Assembly (NCBI RefSeq): GCF_040932005.1
Contig: NZ_CP162414.1
Location: 3,267,961-3,331,960 of the forward strand
Direction of reading: 5' to 3'
Length of the DNA stretch: 64,000 bases
DNA from: Aestuariibius sp. HNIBRBA575
GTDB taxonomy: Bacteria > Pseudomonadota > Alphaproteobacteria > Rhodobacterales > Rhodobacteraceae
Shown here: in pieces, positions 1-8,669 of the stretch
Numbering within the stretch: the stretch's first letter is position 1
Layout: each line of letters opens with the position of its first letter
Made by a program: the position numbers and the translations under genes
The notes under the pieces: generated by a model
Databases searched by the model: none
Told to the model about the DNA's origin: nothing
Seen by the model: the letters and a program-made list of their open reading frames with translations, nothing else

Positions 1-648
1 AACATCAATGTTCAGAAGTTCCACTTCGTCAAACCACCCGGCACGTTCCGATTTCCAGTGGATGTCGACACGACGCGCCAACATATGACCCTGCGAAAAG
101 CGGCCCAATTGGTACAGGCCTGTACCTACGCCGTTATGGCTGATGAACAGATCAGGGTGTGACAGGCGGTATGGCAGATTGGCATCCCCCGCCCGTAATG
201 TCAGGCCCACAATATGAAGCCCCTGCTGGGTCACCGCATCCACATCGCCCAGCAATCCCGTCAAATGCGGGGCCAATCCGTCGATGATATGTGCGGATGT
301 CAGGGGCGTACCGTCATGAAATTGCACGTCTTGGCGCAATGTCACTGTCCACTGCGTGGCGTCGGCGTTTGGTTCCCACTGCGTGGCCAATTCACCGGTG
401 AGCGTCCCATCGGCCCCCACTTCGGTCAACGTATCAAAAATCGCGCCTTGTGCTGTGCGCAGGAACATACCCTGTGCGCCGCCCGCCGCGCTGTGATCCA
501 ATACGCCATCCGTGCCTGACAATCCCGCAACCAACCGGCCGCCGCGTTTGCCCAGCGCCTGTGCAGGCAATCCCGTCGCCGCAACCATCGCGGCCGCCAG
601 ACCCGATGTCAGCAGCCGTCGACGTGACCTGAGACGCACATTTGACAC
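1..648 (-). CDS. ABC transporter substrate-binding protein, family 5 (partial)
   Basis: This is the N-terminal part (216 residues) of an extracytoplasmic solute-binding protein of the peptide/nickel family (SBP_bac_5); the rest lies beyond the left edge. The chosen start is the GTG at 648, one base after the stop of the upstream peptidase gene, and it gives a Tat-like leader (residues 7-13 R-S-R-R-R-L-L, then an Ala-rich stretch ending near P-A-Q-A). After the leader comes G-G-R-L-V-A-G, then a segment with Q-F-H-D-G-T-P-L-T-S, typical of the early lobe of oligopeptide-binding proteins. It would deliver a peptide or similar ligand to an ABC importer whose other subunits are not in view. Substrate cannot be told. 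Confidence 0.85.
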   Translation of the reverse strand, partial: MSNVRLRSRRRLLTSGLAAAMVAATGLPAQALGKRGGRLVAGLSGTDGVLDHSAAGGAQGMFLRTAQGAIFDTLTEVGADGTLTGELATQWEPNADATQWTVTLRQDVQFHDGTPLTSAHIIDGLAPHLTGLLGDVDAVTQQGLHIVGLTLRAGDANLPYRLSHPDLFISHNGVGTGLYQLGRFSQGHMLARRVDIHWKSERAGWFDEVELLNIDV

Positions 649-649
649 G

Positions 650-1639
650 TTAGAACCCGATCCTTTCGCGGTTTTCAGCCAGTAAATCCATTGACCGCAC
701 AAGTTCAGCAGAGATTCCCGGCTCTGACAAGGCATGACCCGCTTTGCCGATCATCCGCAAACGCGCCTTGGGCCAGGCTTGCGCCAGTTTATAGGCGCTT
801 TCTGGGGGGCAAATCATGTCATAACGCCCCTGCACGATGATCGCGGGAATGTGTTTGATCCGGTGCATATTGTTCAGAATTTGCTGTTCTTCGGTCAGGA
901 ATCCCTGATTGACGAAATAGTGATTCTCTAGCCGGGAAAAGGCCCGCGCATATTCCGCAGGGGCCCCGCCCAATGCGCCGTTGTTTTCAATCGACGCCAA
1001 TGCGTTTTCCCACATCGCCCAGGCTTGGGCATAGCGCACCTCTTGGACGTGATCACCGGAAAACAGCCGTTTGTGATAGGCGACGATCATGTCATCGCGT
1101 TCTTCGACCGGGATCAGATCAGCGAATTGCGCCCATAAATCCGGCCAGAACCGCCCCGCATGGCCGCCATAAAACCAATCCAGTTCGGGTTCCGTCATCA
1201 GGAAAACACCGCGCAGCACCATGGCCGCCACAGCATCAGGATGCGCCTGCCCATAGATCAGGGCCAATGTTGCACCCCATGATCCGCCAAACACAATCCA
1301 GCGATCAATGCCCAGCACATCGCGGATATGTTCAATATCAGCCACCAGATGCCATGTGGTATTTGCGTCCACGCTGGCATGGGGTCGTGATCGACCACAG
1401 CCACGTTGATCAAACAGGATCACACGATAAATTTCCGGATCAAAATAGCGCCGCATGGCCGGACTGCATCCGCCCCCCGGCCCACCATGCAGCACCACAA
1501 CCGGGATCCCATCCCGCCGCCCGCATTGTTCCACATAGATACGATGCCCATCGCCAACATCCAGCATCCGCTGATCAAACGGATCAGTGGTTGGGAAAAG
1601 ATGTGGCACCGCGCGCCTTTGTCCCGTGATTTTGTCCAT
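650..1639 (-). CDS. pip: Proline iminopeptidase
   Basis: This is a 329-residue alpha/beta hydrolase of peptidase family S33 that removes N-terminal proline from peptides in the cytoplasm. The oxyanion-hole motif H-G-G-P-G-G is at about residues 51-56, followed by F-D-Q-R-G-C-G-R-S, and the nucleophile elbow G-G-S-W-G has its Ser near residue 120. The acid (G-R-Y-D-M) and the His (G-K-A-G-H-A-L) of the triad are near the C-terminus. The start at 1639 (M-D-K-I-T-G-Q) was preferred because it gives the normal family length; an upstream in-frame Met would add 12 residues. It is followed after one base by the solute-binding protein gene, so a peptide uptake and use unit is plausible. Confidence 0.93.
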   Translation of the reverse strand: MDKITGQRRAVPHLFPTTDPFDQRMLDVGDGHRIYVEQCGRRDGIPVVVLHGGPGGGCSPAMRRYFDPEIYRVILFDQRGCGRSRPHASVDANTTWHLVADIEHIRDVLGIDRWIVFGGSWGATLALIYGQAHPDAVAAMVLRGVFLMTEPELDWFYGGHAGRFWPDLWAQFADLIPVEERDDMIVAYHKRLFSGDHVQEVRYAQAWAMWENALASIENNGALGGAPAEYARAFSRLENHYFVNQGFLTEEQQILNNMHRIKHIPAIIVQGRYDMICPPESAYKLAQAWPKARLRMIGKAGHALSEPGISAELVRSMDLLAENRERIGF

Positions 1640-1703
1640 CGACATCCTATATAGAGGCGCATAGGGCATCCTCATATGCAGACATGCCAGTTTGGAGAAG
1701 GTG

Positions 1704-2447
1704 ATGCAAACAGCTGAACGCAGTGTCGATCCGGCCGAGGTCGCTAAATTCGAAGCAATGTCCGCCGAATGGTGGGATCTGGACGGTAAGTTTAAGCCGC
1801 TCCATATGCTGAACCCGTGTCGGTTGGATTACATCACCCGCCAGATCGCCGCGGAATTTGACCGCGACCTAAGCGATGACAAACCGTTCGCGGGCTTGCG
1901 TTTGCTGGATATCGGCTGTGGTGGTGGATTGCTGTGCGAACCTATGGCGCGACTGGGGGCCGATGTGATTGGCGTGGATGCGGCCGGTGGCAACATCCCT
2001 GTGGCGAAATTACACGCCGAACAATCCGGTCTGAATATCGATTACCGCCATATGACCGCCGAAACCCTGGTCGAACAAGGCGAAGAATTCGACATCGTTT
2101 TGAACATGGAAGTGATCGAACATGTGGCGGACCCGCAGGGGTTTATGACCACATCACAGCAATTGCTAAAAACCGGTGGTTTGCTGATTTGTTCGACGAT
2201 CAACCGCAACGCCAAAAGCTTTGCCATGGCGATTGTGGGTGCGGAGTTTATCATGCGCTGGTTGCCCAAGGGCACCCATGAATGGAACAAATTCATCACC
2301 CCGGATGAATTGTTTGACCTGCTGCGCAATGCCGGAATGGATCCTGTGGATCGCAAAGGGTTTGTGTTCAATCCGCTGGGCTGGAGCTGGTCCATTTCGG
2401 ATCGCGATCTAAGCGTGAACTACGTCACAACCAGCATCAAACCCTAA
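1704..2447 (+). CDS. ubiG: Ubiquinone biosynthesis O-methyltransferase UbiG
   Basis: This is a 247-residue class I SAM-dependent methyltransferase that carries out both O-methylations of the ubiquinone ring, acting at the inner membrane face. SAM motif [10 protein letters not shown] is at residues 67-75 and G-V-D-A-A near 90-94. The N-terminal [19 protein letters not shown] is characteristic of UbiG. The ATG at 1704 is chosen because GGAG lies about seven bases upstream; a TTG at 1692 would overlap that site. The gene diverges from the peptidase and its stop overlaps the stop of the convergent acetyltransferase (CTAA at 2444-2447). Confidence 0.95.
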   Translation: MQTAERSVDPAEVAKFEAMSAEWWDLDGKFKPLHMLNPCRLDYITRQIAAEFDRDLSDDKPFAGLRLLDIGCGGGLLCEPMARLGADVIGVDAAGGNIPVAKLHAEQSGLNIDYRHMTAETLVEQGEEFDIVLNMEVIEHVADPQGFMTTSQQLLKTGGLLICSTINRNAKSFAMAIVGAEFIMRWLPKGTHEWNKFITPDELFDLLRNAGMDPVDRKGFVFNPLGWSWSISDRDLSVNYVTTSIKP

Positions 2448-3226
2448 AGCGGGCCGCGAAATGCGCTGATCAGGTTTTCGCTGTGCTGAAATCCGGCCCG
2501 GCGATATAACCGTCCCGCCACGCTGTCGGCCATCGCGGAAATCACAGGCGTCGCCATTGGTGCACGGGCCTGCGCCCAATCCAAGGCCTTGCACAGCAAT
2601 ACCGAACAAATGCCACGTCCACGATAGGATTTATGGGTTTGCACCGATTGATAACGGATCACGTTCTGGTCGTGAAAAATTCCCATATCCCCAACCAATA
2701 TTTCCCCCTCAAACGCACCAAACCACTGACCCAGCCCATCGGCGATTTGCAAGCGGCGGGTTTTGGATCGTTTGCGCAGATAATCCTTGGTGCCATCGGG
2801 GGAATAGCCTTCGTCCATCATCACATCAAATTGGATGTCTTCGGACTGATCCCAATCGCTGGTTTTTTCAAAGGCGCGGATCGTGATGCCATCTGGCACA
2901 TTGGTGCGGTTTAGCGGGTTCGACAGGGTCAGAATATCTTCGCAATCAATGGTTAACCCAGCTTTTGCAAATCCATCGGGGATATCCTGCGCAGTCCATT
3001 GTGGCTGATCCCAACTGATGGTGACGTGATGCGCATCCGGAAACGCTGTTTGAAACATTTGCAGACAATCCTGAGGGTCAGCCGACATGTCCGACAGGAT
3101 CAAACGGTTGCCGAACCAGAAATTGGGCTCATTGACGCTGCGCTGAACCAAGGCCGTGCCCTGCGGTTCAATCACGCTGAACCCGGTCATCACCAGCAAA
3201 TCCGTCACAAGCCCGAGGGATTTCAT
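2444..3226 (-). CDS. GNAT family N-acetyltransferase
   Basis: This 260-residue protein has a C-terminal GNAT domain: the acetyl-CoA loop R-G-R-G-I lies near residues 202-206, after V-Q-T-H-K-S-Y, and the strand before it includes [10 protein letters not shown]. The first 110 residues form an extra N-terminal region of no recognised family. The substrate is unknown. Its ATG overlaps the stop of the MarR gene by four bases (ATGA at 3223-3226), so the two are co-transcribed, and the acetyltransferase may be under that regulator's control. Confidence 0.8.
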   Translation of the reverse strand: MKSLGLVTDLLVMTGFSVIEPQGTALVQRSVNEPNFWFGNRLILSDMSADPQDCLQMFQTAFPDAHHVTISWDQPQWTAQDIPDGFAKAGLTIDCEDILTLSNPLNRTNVPDGITIRAFEKTSDWDQSEDIQFDVMMDEGYSPDGTKDYLRKRSKTRRLQIADGLGQWFGAFEGEILVGDMGIFHDQNVIRYQSVQTHKSYRGRGICSVLLCKALDWAQARAPMATPVISAMADSVAGRLYRRAGFQHSENLISAFRGPL

Positions 3227-3666
3227 TCCAGATCGCTCAGCTTGACCCGCAATTCACGTAGCACAGGCAGGGCGGCGCGGGCTTTTTCGGTGCCGATTTT
3301 GCGCACCGCATCACCGATGATCGGGGTCATTGCCGCCAGCGCCGCGTTGCGCGCCGACACCCCCGCCGGGCTGATCGCGACCATTTTGCGCCGTGCATCA
3401 TCCCAATCAGGGCGAATGTGAATCCAGCCCGCAATTTCCAGTTTGCCCAACGTGTTGGTCATTGCCCCACGCGTCAGATGAAACGCCTTGGCCAATTGTG
3501 CGGGTGTGCGTTCCGCCTGAATATGCGCCAGATGGTTGAGAACTGAAAACTGAGACAGCTCCATCCCGCGTGGCAAAACCCGGGCAACCGCCGTGCGGGC
3601 CAACTGTTCCACCGTCAGGATTTCGCTAAACAGCGTCACAGCAAGGTCGTCAGTGTCCGAACTCAT
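3223..3666 (-). CDS. MarR family transcriptional regulator
   Basis: This is a 147-residue winged-helix regulator of the MarR type. The recognition helix region (A-Q-L-A-K-A-F-H-L-T-R-G-A-M-T) is at residues 56-70 and the wing (D-D-A-R-R-K-M-V-A-I) at 89-98. The start at 3666 (M-S-S-D-T-D-D) gives the family length and overlaps the end of the nitrilase gene by 17 bases; an ATG at 3693 would add nine atypical residues. It sits in a leftward run comF, grxC, nitrilase, marR, GNAT with overlaps. Ligand and operator are not evident. Confidence 0.88.
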   Translation of the reverse strand: MSSDTDDLAVTLFSEILTVEQLARTAVARVLPRGMELSQFSVLNHLAHIQAERTPAQLAKAFHLTRGAMTNTLGKLEIAGWIHIRPDWDDARRKMVAISPAGVSARNAALAAMTPIIGDAVRKIGTEKARAALPVLRELRVKLSDLE

Positions 3667-4498
3667 TCTTTGGGCCTTCAAAGTCACGATCATGGGTCAG
3701 GGCCGGAACCCTTGACCGTGCTTGTGCCACTTCATCCATGTTCAAATCAACATATGTGATGCAAGGATCTGACCCAGCGTCACATAATACCGCCCCCCAA
3801 GGTGAAATCGCCATGGAATGCCCATAGGTTTGGCGTCGCTTGCCTGACTGCGCATCATGGTGACCGGTTTGTGCGGCAGCCAGCACAAAACACCCTGTTT
3901 CTATCGCCCGCGCGCGCAGCAAAGGTTCCCAATGGGCGGCCCCCGTCACTGGCGAAAACGCCGCCGGAACCAGTAAAATCTGTGCGCCATTCTGGGCCAA
4001 GACCCGATGCAGATGCGGAAAACGAATGTCATAACAAATGGTCAAACCGATCCCGCCAAAGGGGGTCTGCGCAACAACAGCGTCATTGCCCGGCCGATAC
4101 CCATCTGATTCGCGGAACGTTTCACTGGCGGAAACCGCCACATCAAACATGTGGATTTTGTCGTATGTCGCGGCGATTTTCCCGGTGGGGTCAATCAGAA
4201 ACGATCGATTGGCAAAACGACCGTCGGGATCATCTGTTTTCAACGCCAGTGACCCAATCGCAATCCAAACGCCCAGCGCCCGGGCCTGATCGCGCATAGC
4301 CGCCAGCATAGGATCATCGTCCTGATGAGACAGAACTTGTTTCTGATGGGACCGACTAAGGCTGACGCAATTTGTCACCTCAGGCGTCAGGATAAACCCG
4401 GCCCCTTGTGCGGCGGCATCTTGAATCAAAGTTTGGACAACCCGGATATTTTCAGCCGGATTGTCACTTGATGTGATTTGCAGCAGCGCTGCCTTCAC
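3650..4498 (-). CDS. Carbon-nitrogen hydrolase (nitrilase superfamily, Nit1/deaminated glutathione amidase-like)
   Basis: This 282-residue protein has the Glu-Lys-Cys catalytic triad of nitrilase-superfamily amidases: Glu40 in F-I-L-T-P-E, Lys114 in Y-D-K-I-H-M-F-D-V, and Cys155 in G-L-T-I-C-Y-D-I-R-F-P. The K-I-H-M-F-D-V and C-Y-D-I-R-F-P contexts match the branch that includes Nit1, which repairs deaminated glutathione. The gene overlaps grxC by four bases, which fits a link to glutathione metabolism, but the substrate is inferred only from family and neighbour. Confidence 0.88.
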   Translation of the reverse strand: MKAALLQITSSDNPAENIRVVQTLIQDAAAQGAGFILTPEVTNCVSLSRSHQKQVLSHQDDDPMLAAMRDQARALGVWIAIGSLALKTDDPDGRFANRSFLIDPTGKIAATYDKIHMFDVAVSASETFRESDGYRPGNDAVVAQTPFGGIGLTICYDIRFPHLHRVLAQNGAQILLVPAAFSPVTGAAHWEPLLRARAIETGCFVLAAAQTGHHDAQSGKRRQTYGHSMAISPWGAVLCDAGSDPCITYVDLNMDEVAQARSRVPALTHDRDFEGPKNEFGH

Positions 4499-4752
4499 GC
4501 GGCCAACAGCGGATCAAGTTTGCCCGCCCGTTCCAGATCATAAAGATCGTCACAACCGCCAATATGCTGCCCATTGATAAAAATCTGCGGCACGGTGCGA
4601 CCGCCATTGGCACGCTGGATCATCGTTGCCTTTTCACCGGGATTGCGTTGCACATCGGTTTCTTGAAATGACGCACCTTTGGAATCCAACAGCCGTTTAG
4701 CTGCGTGACAGAACCCACAAAGGGGCGAAGTGTAGATTTCGATCTGGGCCAT
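4495..4752 (-). CDS. grxC: Glutaredoxin 3
   Basis: This is an 85-residue dithiol glutaredoxin that reduces disulfides and glutathione mixed disulfides in the cytoplasm. The active site is C12-G-F-C15 in Y-T-S-P-L-C-G-F-C; most GrxC proteins have C-P-Y/F-C, so Gly replaces the usual Pro. The cis-proline segment T-V-P-Q-I-F-I-N and G-G-C-D-D-L are conserved. It lies 34 bases after comF and overlaps the amidase gene by four bases. A good Shine-Dalgarno (AGGAG region) precedes the ATG. Confidence 0.93.
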   Translation of the reverse strand: MAQIEIYTSPLCGFCHAAKRLLDSKGASFQETDVQRNPGEKATMIQRANGGRTVPQIFINGQHIGGCDDLYDLERAGKLDPLLAA

Positions 4753-4786
4753 CAGAGGCTCCTTTATATGTCGGGTCTCGACCTAT

Positions 4787-5503
4787 TTAGGTATCTTTTG
4801 CCGCTCGGGCCAGTGTCAGAGTACACACTTGCGTGACCCCCGCGTGATGAAGCGCCTCGCAACAGGCCGCAAGCGTCGCACCGGTTGTCATCACATCATC
4901 CACCAACAATACCGATTTGTTGGCAATAGACGCCTTTGGATTGTTCGATATCGCCCCATCAAGAGCCGCAAATCGGGCGTCACGGCTAAACTTTTCCATT
5001 TTCTGGGTGCGTTTCACACGGATCAAGGCATCTGGCCGACATGGTAAATTCAACTGACGCGCAACAGACTGCGCCAACAGGGCCGCCTGATTATAACGTC
5101 GCCGAAACAGCCGGGTCCAATGCAATGGCACCGGCGCAACGATCATGTCGTCTGACAATAGCGGGCCGGCAACGCGCGCCATCCATACCCCCATCGGGCC
5201 GGATAAATCCGTGCGATCGCCGTGTTTCAGCGCCAATGTCAAATGCCGACCTTTGTCCTGATACAGCATCGCCGTGCGGCCTTTGTGCCAGGGGCGGGCG
5301 ATCTGCATACATTCGTCACATAACACTTCGCTGTCTTCCTCTTCGCCCGGCAAAGGCGTGCCACAGGCATCACAAACCAGCCCCGTCACAAACGGGGTTT
5401 GCGCCCAACAGGATCCGCACAGCGCGAAATCCTCTTCGGTCAGAGTGTCACAAATCAGGCATTGCGCGGGATAGATCGCGCGGATCACACTTTGCAAAGC
5501 CAT
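4787..5503 (-). CDS. comF: ComF family phosphoribosyltransferase-like protein
   Basis: This 238-residue protein has an N-terminal double zinc ribbon (Cys pairs near residues 15/18, 29/32, 44/47 and 62/65) and a C-terminal phosphoribosyltransferase domain with the PRPP loop V-L-L-V-D-D-V-M-T-T-G-A-T from residue 198. ComF proteins are associated with natural competence in some bacteria, but in alphaproteobacteria the role is untested. It is the first gene of a leftward run with grxC, and its ATG shares the CATG at 5501-5504 with the divergent methyltransferase region. Confidence 0.88.
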   Translation of the reverse strand: MALQSVIRAIYPAQCLICDTLTEEDFALCGSCWAQTPFVTGLVCDACGTPLPGEEEDSEVLCDECMQIARPWHKGRTAMLYQDKGRHLTLALKHGDRTDLSGPMGVWMARVAGPLLSDDMIVAPVPLHWTRLFRRRYNQAALLAQSVARQLNLPCRPDALIRVKRTQKMEKFSRDARFAALDGAISNNPKASIANKSVLLVDDVMTTGATLAACCEALHHAGVTQVCTLTLARAAKDT

Positions 5504-5525
5504 GGGTTTCTCCTACATGGGGTTT

Positions 5526-6356
5526 ATGTCACAGCCGCCGCTATTAACTGACCAGATCGCCCTGACCCGCAATCGCCGCCGCGCCGCAGCCGCGCCCGCC
5601 CTGTTTTTGCAACAGGCCATGGCTGATGAAGTTCAGGAAAGACTCATCGAGGTTAACAGAACCTTTAGAAATCCCGCGATTGTGACGGGTTGGCCGGATT
5701 TGTGGGCTGATACCCTGCCCGAGGCCAAAATTATTGCTGACCAAGACGTTCTGGATTTGCAATCCGGCGCGCATGATCTGGTCATTCACGCGCTTGCGCT
5801 GCATTGGGCGAACGACCCTATCGGGCAGCTCATTCAATGTGCACGCGCGCTAAAACCCGATGGGTTGCTGATTGCCACGCTTTTTGGCGGGCAAACCTTA
5901 AACGAATTGCGCAGCGCCTTGGCGCAGGCAGAATCTGAATTAACGGGTGGGTTGTCACCCCGTGTTGTGCCGATGGCCGATATCCGCGATTTGGGCGCGC
6001 TGTTACAACGGGCCGGGCTAAACCTGCCTGTCGCGGATTCAAATCCGATCACTGTGACCTATGCCGATCCAATTGCGCTAATGCAGGATTTACGTGCCAT
6101 GGGCGAAAATAACGCCCTGCATGGGCGTCTGCGTCAACCAACCCGTCGTGATGTATTTCTAAAGGCAAGCCAGATTTATCACGCGCAACATGCCCATCAG
6201 GATGGCCGCATTCCCGCGACGTTCGAAATTGTCACGCTTACTGGGTGGGCCCCGGATGACAGTCAGCCCAAACCCCTGCGTCCCGGATCAGCATCCCAAC
6301 GTCTGGCCGATGCCTTATCGACGCAGGAACACCCTTTGGACCCGTCGGAACATTGA
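5526..6356 (+). CDS. NDUFAF5-like SAM-dependent methyltransferase-fold protein
   Basis: This 276-residue protein resembles the alphaproteobacterial relatives of mitochondrial NDUFAF5, a complex I assembly factor with a methyltransferase fold that hydroxylates an arginine. The diagnostic block A-L-H-W-A-N-D-P-I-G-Q-L-I at about residues 91-103 is followed by A-L-K-P-D-G-L-L-I-A-T-L-F-G-G-Q-T-L-N-E-L-R. A classical glycine-rich SAM motif I is not visible. In-frame ATGs exist at 5502, 5517 and 5526; the last gives the usual N-terminus M-S-Q-P-P-L-L-T-D, but none has a strong ribosome site. Function is inferred from family only. Confidence 0.75.
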   Translation: MSQPPLLTDQIALTRNRRRAAAAPALFLQQAMADEVQERLIEVNRTFRNPAIVTGWPDLWADTLPEAKIIADQDVLDLQSGAHDLVIHALALHWANDPIGQLIQCARALKPDGLLIATLFGGQTLNELRSALAQAESELTGGLSPRVVPMADIRDLGALLQRAGLNLPVADSNPITVTYADPIALMQDLRAMGENNALHGRLRQPTRRDVFLKASQIYHAQHAHQDGRIPATFEIVTLTGWAPDDSQPKPLRPGSASQRLADALSTQEHPLDPSEH

Positions 6357-6407
6357 CCAAATACGCGTAGGCGTTAAGTGCAACCACACGAACAACCGAG
6401 AGACCCA

Positions 6408-7451
6408 ATGACCAAATCGCATCTGCCTGCCGATCATCCCGCTGTGAAACAACAAAAAATCGGCGTTTTGCTCGCCAATTTGGGTACGCCGGACGCAACT
6501 GATTATTGGTCAATGCGTCGTTATCTAAGCGAATTTCTGTCTGACAAACGTGTCATCGATTATTCGCGTCTGTTCTGGCAACCGCTGTTGCAGCTGGTGA
6601 TCCTGTCCAAACGACCGTTCACATCTGGCGCGGCCTATCGCACGATCTGGAACAACGACGCTAATGAATCACCATTGATGACCATCACCAAGCAACAGAC
6701 AGCGGCGATTGCAACACAAATGCAGGCTGACTTTGGGGATCAGGTGATGGTTGATTACTGCATGCGCTATGGCAATCCATCGACCCAATCTAGGGTTGAT
6801 GCGATGATTGCGGCTGGCTGCACCAAAATCCTGTTTTTTCCGCTATATCCGCAATATGCGGGGGCCACATCAGCCACAGCAAATGACGCGTTTTTTAAGG
6901 CGTTGATGGATTTGAAAAACCGTTTGCAACCCGTCGCACGCGTGGTGCCGCCCTATTTCGATCAGCCCGCCTATATCGATGCATTGGCGCAATCCATTGA
7001 ACGTAAATATGCAACCCTGGAAGAACGTCCCGACATTCTGGTGTGTTCTTATCACGGCCTGCCGCAGCGGTATTTGACCGAAGGCGATCCCTATCATTGC
7101 CAATGCCAGAAAACGACGCGCCTGCTAAAGGAACGTCTGGGCTGGGCCGACACTGAAATAATGACAACGTTCCAGTCTCAATTCGGGTCCGAAGAATGGT
7201 TGCAGCCCTACACCGTCGAAGAGGTCGCGCGCCAAGCCGCAGCAGACAATAAACGTCTGGCGATTTGCGCCCCTGCGTTTAGTGCCGATTGCATCGAAAC
7301 GCTAGAAGAGATCAACGAAGAGATCCGCGAAAGTTTTGAACATGCGGGTGGGCAGAACTTTACCTATGTGCCCTGTCTGAATGACGATCCGGCCCATATT
7401 GCCGCGCTTTGCGGTGTGATCCAGCAGAACCTGATGGGCTGGCTGGACTAA
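6408..7451 (+). CDS. hemH: Ferrochelatase
   Basis: This 347-residue enzyme inserts ferrous iron into protoporphyrin IX, the last step of heme synthesis, at the cytoplasmic membrane face. It has P-L-Y-P-Q-Y-A-G-A-T at residues 145-154, the metal-binding His216 in C-S-Y-H-G-L-P, and the acidic C-I-E-T-L-E-E-I segment near 290. The ATG at 6408 has GAGA just upstream; a GTG at 6378 lies in frame but has no good ribosome site. An intrinsic terminator for the opposing small gene follows at 7481-7508. Confidence 0.97.
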   Translation: MTKSHLPADHPAVKQQKIGVLLANLGTPDATDYWSMRRYLSEFLSDKRVIDYSRLFWQPLLQLVILSKRPFTSGAAYRTIWNNDANESPLMTITKQQTAAIATQMQADFGDQVMVDYCMRYGNPSTQSRVDAMIAAGCTKILFFPLYPQYAGATSATANDAFFKALMDLKNRLQPVARVVPPYFDQPAYIDALAQSIERKYATLEERPDILVCSYHGLPQRYLTEGDPYHCQCQKTTRLLKERLGWADTEIMTTFQSQFGSEEWLQPYTVEEVARQAAADNKRLAICAPAFSADCIETLEEINEEIRESFEHAGGQNFTYVPCLNDDPAHIAALCGVIQQNLMGWLD

Positions 7452-7480
7452 GCCATCCGTTGATTTTTCGATCAGACAAA

Positions 7481-7508
7481 GAAAAAGGCAAGGCCGTAAA
7501 GCCTTGCC
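7481..7508 (-). terminator. Intrinsic terminator of the small exported peptide gene
   Basis: An 8-bp perfect stem (GGCAAGGC/GCCTTGCC, 7487-7494 with 7501-7508) with a six-base loop is followed on the minus strand by TTTTTC. It ends leftward transcription from the gene at 7552-7749. On the plus strand there is no T run, so it would serve hemH less well. Confidence 0.8.
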
Positions 7509-7551
7509 TCAAATTCAGATAATCCCACTGACGATTGTCAGCGAAGGATTA

Positions 7552-7749
7552 TTAGGAACCGCCAGCGGCAGCAGCTGCGATCAGCGCAACCAGAATCGCA
7601 GGAACGATCAGGTTGGAGCTGGAAGAAGAAGCAGCAGGTGCTACGATGATTTCAGCAGGTGTTACGTCAACCATTGGCGCGGTGTCACCACCAGCAAAAG
7701 CAGTTGAAGCGGCGCCAGCGAATGCAACGGCAAGAACGATTTTTTTCAT
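7552..7749 (-). CDS. Small exported Ala-rich hydrophobic protein
   Basis: This 65-residue protein starts at an ATG with GGAGA upstream (TGGAGAATACTATG). Residues 1-19 form a clear signal peptide ending A-F-A before G-G-D-T-A-P; residues 36-46 are Ala/Ser rich (five Ser in a row), and residues 47-62 are a hydrophobic Ala/Ile/Leu segment that could be a membrane anchor, ending G-G-S. No known family is recognised. It has its own terminator and sits between hemH and an L,D-transpeptidase, so it is an independently expressed short envelope peptide. Confidence 0.75.
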   Translation of the reverse strand: MKKIVLAVAFAGAASTAFAGGDTAPMVDVTPAEIIVAPAASSSSSNLIVPAILVALIAAAAAGGS

Positions 7750-7900
7750 AGTATTCTCCAAAGACACGTCTACCGCCGGGGTTGGTTGAGGGTGGCAGCA
7801 GAATCCCAAGACTAAACCTTGTAGTGTTCGTGTAACCAGCAAACGACTGAAATGCAAAGGGCGTCAAGTGTTTTACCGGCGCTAAATTGCCGAATTGTGG

Positions 7901-8497
7901 TCAAATCAGCAACACTTGGGTCCCGACAGTCGCCAAACTGAACAATTCAGCGATGTGCTGATTATAGAGTCCAATGCAACCATTGGACGATCTGCGCCCA
8001 ATTTTACGCGTGTCGTGGGTCCCGTGGATGCGATAATACTGCCATGACAGATACAGCGCGTGGGTTCCAAGCGGATTTTCAGGGCCGGGGCCAATAAATT
8101 CAGGCCATTCCGGGTTTCGTTGCCGCATTGCGGGTGTCGGACGCCATGATGGGCCCTCTACTTTGCGAATCACCTGGGTGCGGCCGCGACGTGTTAGATC
8201 CTCTGACAGGGGCACGCTGGACGGGTAAAGTTTGTAGACGCTTTCATCCGCCGACCAGTAATGCAGGGCCCGTGATTGCAGATCAACCAAAACAGCGCCA
8301 CCAGCCAGTGTGTCGAAATAGGGACGCCAGTCCAATGTGCGGAAACTTGAAATATTCCGCTGAATTGTCTGAGAAATCTCGCCTTCGATCTCGGTCGAGT
8401 TTTCTGTCTGCGCCATGGCAGATCCACCGGCCAATGCCGCGGCCGAGGTTGCCATAAATCCCCGGCGACTAAATGTGTGTTTCGCTGTTTTCGTCAT
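7901..8497 (-). CDS. L,D-transpeptidase (YkuD family) with Tat-type leader
   Basis: This 198-residue protein begins with a twin-arginine leader (F-S-R-R-G-F-M-A then an Ala-rich core ending A-M-A) and has the YkuD catalytic signature: His158 in H-G-T-H-D-T-R and Cys174 in S-S-N-G-C-I-G-L. Family enzymes form 3-3 peptidoglycan cross-links or attach lipoproteins. The Arg that usually follows G-C-I is Gly here. The ATG has AAGGAG upstream. It diverges from the CAP-domain lipoprotein gene and lies near a second L,D-transpeptidase at 9183-9686. Confidence 0.92.
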   Translation of the reverse strand: MTKTAKHTFSRRGFMATSAAALAGGSAMAQTENSTEIEGEISQTIQRNISSFRTLDWRPYFDTLAGGAVLVDLQSRALHYWSADESVYKLYPSSVPLSEDLTRRGRTQVIRKVEGPSWRPTPAMRQRNPEWPEFIGPGPENPLGTHALYLSWQYYRIHGTHDTRKIGRRSSNGCIGLYNQHIAELFSLATVGTQVLLI

Positions 8498-8669
8498 AAC
8501 AAACTCCTTGCGCCGATGAATTGGGCGCGATTTGGGGCAATCTATGGCGCAAAGGTCTCAGTCGCAAATCAAAGCATCGTCATCTGGGCAAACTCACGCC
8601 GAAGTGGGTTTGAAAGGTCACGCACTTAGATATAAGCCAAAAACAGACTTTAACGAATTGGGTGGCGAT

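Noticed and set aside
973..1629. 218-codon open frame on the plus strand
   Set aside because: A His/Pro/Arg-rich shadow of the proline iminopeptidase gene.
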